This document shows positions 1 to 7,221 of a DNA stretch of 9,149 nucleotides, in pieces. Made by a program: the position numbers and the translations under genes. Every line of letters begins with the position of its first letter. Positions within the stretch are counted from its first letter, which is position 1. This DNA is from Kiloniellales bacterium (GTDB lineage Bacteria; Pseudomonadota; Alphaproteobacteria; Kiloniellales; JAKSBE01). The notes beneath the pieces were generated by a model. It saw only the letters and a list, made by a program, of their open reading frames with translations, searched no databases and was not told the origin of the DNA. The stretch is taken from positions 1-9,149 of the forward strand of contig JASJAL010000172.1 of NCBI GenBank assembly GCA_030067055.1. The letters run 5' to 3'.

Positions 1-468
1 CAATTCCAGGCCCTGCGCCCGCGCTTCCTCGACGCCATGTCGGAACCTCAGCGTGCCGCCCTGCGGGGCACCACCGATACGGAGCATGTCTTCCGCCTGC
101 TGATGACCCTGCGCGATCGGACACCCGACCTGCCCTTGGCCGAGCTGCTGCGTCGCGGTGCACGCCAGGTCGTCGACTGGTGCCGGACCCAGGATCCGAC
201 AGCGAAAATCGGTCTGAATCTGCTGATGACGGACGGCGGAGAGATCGCCGGAACCCGGATCGGTCGGGGCCTCTTTTACATCGAGCGCGACGGCGTCTAC
301 GACTGCGAGATCTGCGGGTTTCCGCATGTCCACCATGAGCCGAGCCGGGACTACCGGGCGGTGGTCGTGGCCTCGGAGCCGATCACTCAGGAGACTTGGC
401 GGGAGATCCCGGAGGAGTCCCTGATCCGGATCACCGCGGATACGTGCCTTGTAATCGAATCGCTCTGA
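1..468 (+). CDS. Class II glutamine amidotransferase (EgtC/YafJ-like), C-terminal part
   Basis: The reading frame is open from base 1 and stops at TGA 466-468, so the gene begins left of the window and about 155 C-terminal residues are visible. The ATG at 37 is internal, because the frame continues upstream of it. The text resembles the C-terminal half of class II (Ntn-type) glutamine amidotransferases of the EgtC/YafJ group: a GTTDTEHVF stretch near visible residue 24, and a C-terminal strand pair with VVVASEPIT followed by W-x-E-I-P-x-x-S-L-I-R-I. Family members release ammonia from, or cleave, gamma-glutamyl amides; EgtC acts in ergothioneine synthesis. The catalytic N-terminal Cys lies outside the window, so activity and substrate cannot be judged. 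An odd feature is a C-x2-C-x3-H-x-H-H cluster at 304-336, which could bind metal. No ergothioneine partner gene is seen, so the EgtC role is only one option. I am fairly sure of the family and unsure of the substrate. Confidence 0.72.
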   Translation, partial: QFQALRPRFLDAMSEPQRAALRGTTDTEHVFRLLMTLRDRTPDLPLAELLRRGARQVVDWCRTQDPTAKIGLNLLMTDGGEIAGTRIGRGLFYIERDGVYDCEICGFPHVHHEPSRDYRAVVVASEPITQETWREIPEESLIRITADTCLVIESL

Positions 469-523
469 AACCTCGGCCTGCCGCCGCCATGCCGTAGCTT
501 TTGGTTGCTCCCCGAGGGCCCTG

Positions 524-2246
<1,723 letters not shown>

Positions 2247-2249
<3 letters not shown>

Positions 2250-2265
2250 CCCTCGAGGCGGGTCA
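2247..2265 (+). terminator. Possible hairpin at the groEL stop codon
   Basis: TGACCC (2247-2252, containing the TGA stop) pairs with GGGTCA (2260-2265) around a 7-base loop. No run of T follows, so a rho-independent terminator is only a weak possibility. Confidence 0.25.
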
Positions 2266-2293
2266 AGGACTGTCTCGGACGGCCTCGAAATCC

Positions 2294-2307
2294 CGACGAC
2301 GTCGTCG
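2294..2307. repeat. 14-bp perfect palindrome between groEL and the cytochrome gene
   Basis: CGACGACGTCGTCG is exactly self-complementary. It is 45 bp past the groEL stop and about 145 bp before the cytochrome start. It could be a dimeric regulator site, but the low-complexity GAC/GTC composition makes chance occurrence plausible. Confidence 0.3.
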
Positions 2308-2345
2308 ATCGCACCACGCCCAGGAGATCACAGAGGAGACCTCGA

Positions 2346-2384
2346 ATGCTTTGCGTCATGTCCCGGCGCCGGCGCCCGCGCTAG
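2346..2384 (+). CDS. Candidate 12-codon arginine-rich leader peptide
   Basis: ATG 2346 is preceded by a strong ribosome binding site, AGAGGAG at 2332-2338, 7 bases upstream. The frame encodes MLCVMSRRRRPR and stops at TAG 2382-2384, 66 bases before the cytochrome c start. Nothing else nearby would use that binding site. The four consecutive Arg codons raise the possibility of a translated leader, but a decayed gene start or chance is equally possible. No homologue is known to me. Confidence 0.3.
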   Translation: MLCVMSRRRRPR

Positions 2385-2450
2385 GAAGAGTCCGAGCGAC
2401 CACCTTCTGGTCATGGACATTACCTGCAACCAACCCGAGGTGTAGCCGGA

Positions 2451-2795
2451 ATGAGACTAACCATCCTTGCCGCCAGCGCACTCGCCTTCTTGGCCCTTGC
2501 CCTGCCTGCATCCGCGGGCGATGCGGCGAAGGGCCGCGCGGACTTCGAAGCCAGGTGCACGAAGTGCCACAGCCTCGACCCAACGGCTTCGGGCTATCGT
2601 GGGCCGCACTTGGCCCGGCTCTTCGAGCGCAGGTACGGCGCGGTCGAGGGCTTTCCCTATCGGATGGTCTGGACCGACGCCAACCCCCTCTGGACACGCG
2701 AACACCTGAACAACTACCTGGAGATCCACGGTGTGTTCGAAGCGGAAGAGCGCGCCAACCTGATCGAATTCCTCGCCGAGGCGACGAAGGAGTAG
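2451..2795 (+). CDS. Small periplasmic c-type cytochrome (c2-like) without the Met-ligand loop
   Basis: The product is 114 residues. Residues 1-22 form a Sec signal peptide (Arg2, hydrophobic core, cleavage after A-S-A), so it acts in the periplasm. The single haem site is C36-T-K-C39-H40, with H40 the proximal ligand, followed by a G-x-R-G-P-H-L segment equivalent to the class I GPNL motif. The C-terminal helix EEERANLIEFL-like region (residues 97-109) matches the last helix of class I cytochromes such as c2. Between YLEIHGVF and EAEERANL, where c2-type proteins carry the loop P-G-T-K-M with the distal Met ligand, about a dozen residues are missing. M72, H85 or H93 could replace it, or the haem may be five-coordinate. 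An electron-transfer role is therefore likely but not assured, and ligand binding or sensing is possible. GAGG at 2437-2440 is the likely ribosome binding site. No partner oxidase or reductase is visible. Confidence 0.88.
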   Translation: MRLTILAASALAFLALALPASAGDAAKGRADFEARCTKCHSLDPTASGYRGPHLARLFERRYGAVEGFPYRMVWTDANPLWTREHLNNYLEIHGVFEAEERANLIEFLAEATKE

Positions 2796-2796
2796 G

Positions 2797-2810
2797 GCCG
2801 AACGCTCGGC
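2797..2810 (+). terminator. Short hairpin just after the cytochrome gene
   Basis: GCCGA (2797-2801) pairs with TCGGC (2806-2810) around the loop ACGC, two bases after the stop codon. There is no T tract, so function as a terminator is uncertain. Confidence 0.3.
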
Positions 2811-3060
2811 GCTCATTGGTGCAAGGCTCGCGAAGCGGCCGGTGACGCCGACGCTGCAAGTGTCCACCTTTCCCTCAAGATCCGACGGCCGGAACGCGGT
2901 CTTCCCAAGGCAAGTCGTGACTTTTTCGAGATATTGACCGACGTGCGAAGACTATTCCATCGGAACGGGAAGCGTTTGTGTTGTCGGGGCAGCGATGGCA
3001 GGGTCGCATCTCCTGACTCCCCTGGACTCACGGTAGGCGAGTCCTCCGCGCATATTCCCC

Positions 3061-3067
3061 AAAAAGG
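3061..3067 (+). promoter_or_regulatory. Ribosome binding site supporting a TTG start
   Basis: AAAAAGG at 3061-3067 lies 6 bases before TTG 3074. The frame is open back to a stop at 3014-3016 but holds no ATG or GTG before 3074, which makes TTG the best start. Confidence 0.5.
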
Positions 3068-3073
3068 TGTCAA

Positions 3074-4120
3074 TTGGAGAACCCATCCAATCCTCTCGTG
3101 CTTACCGACCCACGGCACCGGCCAAAGGTCAGGCACAATGCTTTCGACCGGCTGGCACTCCGACTTATTCACGACGAACGCGACCTGCCTTTCATTCACC
3201 TGATGGCGAGCATGGGGCTCGTCCTTGTCCCCTGTGCGATCTACTTGCTGACGCCAGGGACCTTTCGCTGGTGGCTGGCACCTATGTACCTGGCGCTGCT
3301 CTTCGGGGTGTACTTCGACCGCTACATCCTGATGCTCCACAACACGAGCCACCGCACGCTGTTCAAGCGCCAATACAGATGGATGAATCAGATCATTCCG
3401 TGGGCACTCGGTCCCTTCGTCGGCCAGTCGCCCGAGACCTATTTTTCGCACCACATCGGGATGCACCACCCCGAAGCCAACCTCGAGGACGACCTCAGCT
3501 CGACGATGCACTATCAGCGCGATAGCTTGACCAGTTTCCTCGCGTACTGGCTCCGGTTTCTGTTCCTCGGCATGTTCGAGCTGACGCGCTACCACTATCG
3601 GCGCGGCCGCCTCAAGCTGATGCGCTGGGCGTTGCTCGGTGAGCTCAGCTACTTCGCCGTTGTCGGGCTGTTGTTGTGGTTCAACTGGCCCGCTGCGCTG
3701 ACGGTCTTCGTGATCCCCTTCGTGGCCGCGCGGCTGGGGATGATGACCGGCAACTGGAGCCAGCACGCATTCATCGACTCCGAAGACCCCGGCAACGACT
3801 ACAAAAACAGCATCGTTTGCGTCAACAGTCGATACAACCGCCGCTGCTTCAATGACGGCTATCACATCGGTCATCACGTCAAGCCGAACAGGCACTGGAC
3901 GGACATGCCGGCTGACTTCGATGCCAACCGTGCCCGCTATGCTGCAGAGAACGCCGTCGTGTTTCAGGGCACGGACTACCCCATGATCTGGGCGTTGCTG
4001 ATGTTCAAGCGATACGATGCGCTCGCGCGGCGCTTCGTCGACCTTCGCGAGTCACCGCGAAGTCACGAGGAGATCGTGGCATTGCTTCGCCAGCGCACGC
4101 AGCGGCTACCTAGAGCGTGA
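3074..4120 (+). CDS. Membrane fatty acid desaturase family protein
   Basis: The 348-residue product is an integral membrane di-iron enzyme of the fatty acid desaturase superfamily, which introduces double bonds (or hydroxyls) into lipid or carotenoid chains using O2 and electrons. All three histidine boxes are present: H89-N-T-S-H93, H127-I-G-M-H131-H132 and H264-I-G-H267-H268. A further N-W-S-Q-H231 is placed where some family members supply an extra iron ligand. Hydrophobic segments lie near residues 45-60, 68-88, 190-204 and 206-220. The boxes face the same side in the usual two-hairpin arrangement. The start is TTG, chosen from the ribosome binding site and because the first ATG (residue 44) would remove part of the N-terminal domain. 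The gene stands alone, with 278 bases before and 378 after, and no ferredoxin or reductase partner. The final codons overlap an extragenic palindrome. Substrate and double-bond position cannot be read from sequence. Confidence 0.9.
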   Translation: MENPSNPLVLTDPRHRPKVRHNAFDRLALRLIHDERDLPFIHLMASMGLVLVPCAIYLLTPGTFRWWLAPMYLALLFGVYFDRYILMLHNTSHRTLFKRQYRWMNQIIPWALGPFVGQSPETYFSHHIGMHHPEANLEDDLSSTMHYQRDSLTSFLAYWLRFLFLGMFELTRYHYRRGRLKLMRWALLGELSYFAVVGLLLWFNWPAALTVFVIPFVAARLGMMTGNWSQHAFIDSEDPGNDYKNSIVCVNSRYNRRCFNDGYHIGHHVKPNRHWTDMPADFDANRARYAAENAVVFQGTDYPMIWALLMFKRYDALARRFVDLRESPRSHEEIVALLRQRTQRLPRA

Positions 4121-4163
4121 TCGCGTCACGCTGCTGCGGCGTGATGCGTGAATCTTGATCTAG
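4110..4163. repeat. Extragenic palindrome overlapping the desaturase stop
   Basis: CTAGA (4110-4114) and TCTAG (4159-4163) bound the element. Inside it CGCGTCACGC (4122-4131) pairs with GCGTGATGCG (4139-4148) through ten positions, including one G-T wobble, around a 7-base loop. The layout resembles the CTAGAGC-type repeats scattered through alphaproteobacterial genomes. The desaturase TGA (4118-4120) lies within it, so the element may also act as the 3' end or terminator of that mRNA. No T tract follows. Confidence 0.5.
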
Positions 4164-4498
4164 GCCCGAGTGGCCGTCACGAACTTGCTCGACGTGGAAC
4201 TCGTACCAAGTCGTTGGTATTGGGAACGTCGCCTCCTGGCTGTCCTTTGACCTTAGAGCCAAAGTCGCGGCACGTCTGCATTGCCCCTGGCTTCGGACCT
4301 CTGGCCCTTCCAGGGCCGGTCTACCCCGGTTTCCAGGCATGCATGGCGGAAGCTGGTGACGGGGCAAAGCGACCCATAGCAGTCATCGGGGTCTCAACCG
4401 AGTTGGCGATCGGCCGGCGCCCGCTTGATCCACCGCATGTCTAGCCTGCAGTCTGAAGTGCTATCGATCGTCGCTGCGGATTGCCGTAGGAGATACTC
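4164..4498. other. Intergenic region before the antiporter, no gene seen
   Basis: No frame has convincing protein-like text. Two small perfect hairpins occur: TACCAA/TTGGTA at 4204-4219 (loop GTCG) and GGCCCT/AGGGCC at 4303-4317 (loop TCC). The promoter for the antiporter gene should lie here, but no convincing -35/-10 pair was identified. The antiporter ribosome binding site AGGAG is at 4488-4492. Confidence 0.5.
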
Positions 4499-5722
4499 AT
4501 GTACCCCGTCCTCGCGATCTTGGCCGCGATCGTGCTGGCATATGGTGCCGTCGCTGCCCGGCTGGAGCGAACACCCGTCAGCGGTGCTCTTGTGTTTCTG
4601 CTCGTCGGGCTGTTCCTCGGGTCCGTCGGCTTGGGGGTGCTCGAGCCGAACGTCGACCGCGGCAGGCTTCGTTTGCTGGCGGAGTTGACCCTCGCCTTGG
4701 TGTTGTTCGTGGAGGCTGCGGACGCGGACCTCGACGTGCTCAAGCGTAGCTTTCTTATCCCGACCCGCCTGCTGGTGATCGGCCTGCCCCTCTGCATTCT
4801 GCTGGGCTTTGCGCTCGCTGTTCCGCTATTCCCCGAACTATCGCTCCTGGAGGCCGCGCTGCTCGCGATCATACTCGCGCCGACGGATGGCGCGCTGGGC
4901 AAGGCCGTGGTCACCAATCCCGACGTGCCATCGAACGTCCGTGAAGACCTCAAGGTGGAGAGCGGGCTGAACGACGGGATTTGCGTGCCGGTGCTGTATG
5001 CCTTCCTCGCGCTCGCCGTCGGCAGGGCGCCGAGCGGGGACAGCGCGGTCGAGCTGACCCTGGGGCTGTTCGTCCAGGAGATCGGCATCGGCGCCGTGGT
5101 CGGGGTCGTGTCCGCCTTCGCCGCGTTCAAGACGCTCGGCGCCCTGGCTCGGCGCGGTGTCTGGATCGGCGCCACGTGGCATCCGGTCATGGTCCCGGCG
5201 TTGGCGCTGCTCTGCTTTGCCACCGCCCAGTCGCTCCACGGCAGCGGGTTGATCGCTGCGTTCTTGGGAGGCATCACGGTGGCGTTCATTCGCCCGGCCG
5301 ACAAGCACAAGTGGTTGCACGCTGCCGAAGCGGTCGGCGACACTCTGTCGCTCTTGACTTGGGTCGTTTTTGGCGCGGTGGTGATCGGCCGGGTGCTGCC
5401 ACAGTTTGGCTGGGATCATGTGCTCTACGCAGCTCTCAGCCTGACCGTGATTCGCATGTTGCCCGTGTTCCTGTCGCTCACCGGCCTGCCCATCGGCACC
5501 GATGGCAAACTGTTCATCGGATGGTTCGGGCCGCGCGGGCTGGCCAGCGTCGTGTTCGTGATCATCGTGCTCGAAGCCGGGGTGAATGGTGGCGACAGCA
5601 TGGCCATGACCGTGGCATGCACGGTGGTCCTGAGCATCATTGCCCACGGTCTGAGCGCCGTGCCACTCGCCCGACGCTACGGCACCCGCGCCTTCGAGGT
5701 GGCCGCGAACGACCGCAGTTGA
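4499..5722 (+). CDS. CPA1-family cation/proton antiporter (NhaP-like)
   Basis: The 407-residue protein is a multi-spanning inner-membrane antiporter that exchanges protons for Na+ or K+. About 12 hydrophobic segments are visible from residue 3 to 390. The ion-site signatures of the CPA1/NhaP group are present: APTDGALGKAV at 127-137 (unwound helix with T129-D130), E154-S-G-L-N158-D159-G with the Asn-Asp pair typical of electroneutral members, and the late-helix motif G-W-F-G-P-R346-G-L-A-S. There is no C-terminal RCK/TrkA or cyclic-nucleotide domain: the protein ends about 15 residues after the last membrane segment, so it is a minimal transporter without visible cytosolic regulation. ATG 4499 follows AGGAG by 6 bases. 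The gene is monocistronic by spacing and ends at a hairpin. Cation preference is undetermined. Family assignment is strong. Confidence 0.93.
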   Translation: MYPVLAILAAIVLAYGAVAARLERTPVSGALVFLLVGLFLGSVGLGVLEPNVDRGRLRLLAELTLALVLFVEAADADLDVLKRSFLIPTRLLVIGLPLCILLGFALAVPLFPELSLLEAALLAIILAPTDGALGKAVVTNPDVPSNVREDLKVESGLNDGICVPVLYAFLALAVGRAPSGDSAVELTLGLFVQEIGIGAVVGVVSAFAAFKTLGALARRGVWIGATWHPVMVPALALLCFATAQSLHGSGLIAAFLGGITVAFIRPADKHKWLHAAEAVGDTLSLLTWVVFGAVVIGRVLPQFGWDHVLYAALSLTVIRMLPVFLSLTGLPIGTDGKLFIGWFGPRGLASVVFVIIVLEAGVNGGDSMAMTVACTVVLSIIAHGLSAVPLARRYGTRAFEVAANDRS

Positions 5723-5725
5723 TGC

Positions 5726-5749
5726 CAGCATCTCAGCATTGAGATTCTG
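5726..5749 (+). terminator. Hairpin after the antiporter gene
   Basis: ATCTCA (5730-5735) pairs with TGAGAT (5740-5745) around GCAT. CAG (5726-5728) and CTG (5747-5749) extend the stem past one mismatch. It begins four bases after the stop codon, a good position for a terminator, but lacks a clear T run. Confidence 0.45.
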
Positions 5750-6203
5750 CCATCTTCAATGCCAGCGGGCCAATGCGCGCGACCAAGGTGATCATTTGTC
5801 CCAGATCGAAGTCGAGAGATATTGATGAACTGTGGAAGGGATGCCGACCTTAACGAGGATCACGGCCGACGTCCGAGGTTGGCTATAGCTCGCCCTCCGG
5901 GCGATGTCCGTGGCAGGTCCGGTTTGGCTCCAGCTTCAGACATCAAAGTGACTGAGGACCGAGGTGCCTCTGTTTCCGGACGTCTGTGGCGGTGGCCGGC
6001 CACGGAGAAAAGTGACCCGTTCCCGTTATTAAGCTGGCCAAAGCGCAAGTGGCGGGAGCCGGCCAGGAGCGGCCGATCGCGTCGGCCCCCTGCGCGGCCG
6101 GTTTCGGATCAGAAAGCGGACGTTGCAGGGTGACGATGATGGCAATGAAAGGTGACATGGCGCTGACCTTCGGACGCGCCGAACCTTGCGGGCAACAGCC
6201 AAT
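5750..6203. other. Gene-poor, hairpin-rich intergenic region
   Basis: No frame on either strand reads like a real protein. The region holds TCGCCC/GGGCGA at 5890-5904 (loop TCC), the palindrome GTGGCCGGCCAC at 5992-6003, GGCCGA/TCGGCC at 6071-6087 (loop TCGCG) and TTCGG/CCGAA at 6169-6183, 20 bases past the usp stop on the minus strand. It also holds one copy of the 17-bp direct repeat shared with 7073-7089. GAAAGCGGACGTT near 6113 recalls a sequence common in dispersed alphaproteobacterial repeats; this is from memory only. The stretch may be remains of mobile or repetitive DNA. Confidence 0.45.
5917..5933 (+). repeat. 17-bp direct repeat, left copy
   Basis: GTCCGGTTTGGCTCCAG matches 7073-7089 at 16 of 17 positions in the same orientation. 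The two copies bracket the low-GC usp gene. Confidence 0.4.
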
Positions 6204-6683
6204 CTATTTGACCGTGACCACGGCACAATTGGCCAGGCTCGAGATCTTTTGCGACACGCTGCCCATGAAAAGACCCTTCAGACCACCAAGGCCGCGCCGG
6301 CCCATAATGATCATGTCATACTTACCTGTTTCCGCTGCACGCAATAGTTCTGTGCTAGGGTCACCATCGCGGATTGCCGTGCTTACTTCGCTAACCCCCT
6401 TTTTTCTAAGAAATTGTTCCGCGTCCGCCAATATTTCCATGCCTTGATCTTCTCCTGATTCCGACAAGGCGCTACGGACACTCTCGATCTCCGCCTCATG
6501 TAAGGCTGGGTTCTTCTCCAAAGCTGTCAAGTAATCCTTGAGTTGCCGGCGGGCCGGCAAATTGTCCAGGACGTGCAGCAACAAGATCGAGGCCTTGAGT
6601 TCCGCAGCTAATTCTGCTGCAAAGCTCATCGCTCTTAGGCAAGGTTCAGAACCATCTACAGGCAAGAGAATCCGCTTTAGCAT
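6204..6683 (-). CDS. Universal stress protein (UspA family, ATP-binding type)
   Basis: The 159-residue protein is one Usp domain, a cytoplasmic alpha/beta fold that usually dimerises and helps cells survive starvation, oxygen limitation or membrane stress. The N-terminus M-L-K-R-I-L-L-P-V-D-G-S gives the first strand with the conserved Asp10 that contacts adenine. The nucleotide motif G-x2-G-x9-G-S is complete at G128, G131, G141 and S142, so ATP binding is expected. A charged insert at residues 44-80 is somewhat longer than in compact members. ATG 6683 follows AGGGAGA on the minus strand by about 8 bases. By hand count, 6241-6660 is about 52% G+C, whereas nearby genes are in the mid-60s, and the codons are correspondingly A/T-richer. 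This suggests recent acquisition. The gene stands alone. Its specific stress signal is not readable here. Confidence 0.93.
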   Translation of the reverse strand: MLKRILLPVDGSEPCLRAMSFAAELAAELKASILLLHVLDNLPARRQLKDYLTALEKNPALHEAEIESVRSALSESGEDQGMEILADAEQFLRKKGVSEVSTAIRDGDPSTELLRAAETGKYDMIIMGRRGLGGLKGLFMGSVSQKISSLANCAVVTVK

Positions 6684-6848
6684 CTCGTTTTCTCCCTATC
6701 GCACCCGACTTTCGAGAATCTAGATCGCCATACGTGGCATTCTTCAACAAACTTTCAATGTGAACACATCGTTGGGGGATTCCCAGACTGCCGGCAGCGA
6801 AGCCAAACTGGGTCATTTCACCTTTTCCGACAAACGAGGTCCAGGTCG
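6684..6848. other. Upstream region of the usp gene
   Basis: This should hold the minus-strand promoter of usp. TTGAAG followed 17 bases later by TCTAGA, read on the minus strand toward usp, is a poor match to a housekeeping promoter and is not claimed. Plus-strand translation here is not clearly protein-like, though one frame is open into the cyclase fossil. Confidence 0.35.
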
Positions 6849-6989
6849 GCCAGGCCCGCTGCGGACGAGGTTCTGAGGTTGGAACCTAACTTTACCATTA
6901 CACAGTACATGTGGGGCCATTCGTTTCACGAAGCGCAACGAGACGCCTGGTACAAGAACCTACTCAGGCGCGCCGGACTGCCAGAGTAA
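6849..6989 (+). pseudogene. Fossil 3' end of a TPR-type adenylate/guanylate cyclase gene
   Basis: The plus-strand frame ending at TAA 6987-6989 reads A-R-P-A-A-D-E-V-L-R-L-E-P-N-F-T-I, then Y-M-W-G-H-S-F, then W-Y-K-N-L-L-R-R-A-G-L-P-E and stop. This is the closing pattern of many alphaproteobacterial class III cyclases with C-terminal TPR repeats: a last helix pair with ...LR-x-(E/D)-P-x-F, an aromatic-rich linker and a terminal L-R-x-A-G-L-P-E. Only about 46 codons are recognisable. The frame stays open upstream but turns into Arg/Ser-rich text without TPR pattern, and no catalytic cyclase domain is found. ATG 6909 is inside the fragment with no good ribosome binding site. It is best read as what is left of a deleted gene. 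The resemblance is from memory of the family, so certainty is moderate. Confidence 0.55.
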
Positions 6990-7221
6990 ACAGGTTGTGG
7001 CAAACAGGCATCGAATAAACTTGCAGTTCCGGTAATGGCTAGTCCTTGCCCTCCAGGCTTAGGCGGCGGCGCGTCCGGTTTGGCCCCAGATCTGGACCTC
7101 GTGGCCTGAGAGGGTTGCTCTGCGCCTGATTGCGGACCTCTGCGACGGCGGTGGGTGCAAGGGAGGCTTGGCCTGATCCGGTGGTCCGGATTGCCATGTG
7201 CTTTGGCCTTCGCCGTCGCCG
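6990..7221. other. Non-coding gap between the cyclase fossil and the M24 gene
   Basis: No gene is seen. ATCCGG (7176-7181) and CCGGAT (7186-7191) form a 6-bp stem with loop TGGT about 30 bases past the M24 stop, a possible minus-strand terminator without a T run. One copy of the 17-bp direct repeat is at 7073-7089. Confidence 0.4.
7073..7089 (+). repeat. 17-bp direct repeat, right copy
   Basis: GTCCGGTTTGGCCCCAG differs from 5917-5933 at one position (C for T). Weaker similarity continues for some bases on each side, with differences mostly C/T or A/G changes, as expected of an ageing duplication. Confidence 0.4.

Noticed and set aside
2934..2962. TTGACC-based promoter before the desaturase
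   Set aside because: TTGACC at 2934-2939 has no acceptable -10 hexamer at 16-18 bases, so it is not reported as a promoter.
2813..3895. 360-codon minus-strand open frame opposite the desaturase
   Set aside because: It overlaps the three-His-box desaturase on the other strand and has no recognisable domain.
4155..4440. FNR/FixK-type boxes suggested by TTGAT half-sites near 4156 and 4426
   Set aside because: Neither half-site has the matching ATCAA half at the right spacing.
4148..4444. 98-codon plus-strand frame between desaturase and antiporter
   Set aside because: No ribosome binding site, the start lies inside the extragenic palindrome, and the text is Pro/Gly-rich without protein-like hydrophobic pattern.
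4441..5731. Long minus-strand frames opposite the antiporter
   Set aside because: Antisense shadows of a well-supported transporter; composition is Ser/Ala or Arg/His/Gln-rich without domain patterns.
6049..6447. 132-codon plus-strand frame over the 3' half of usp
   Set aside because: It is antisense to a clear Usp gene and has no motif; its start lies in hairpin-rich DNA.
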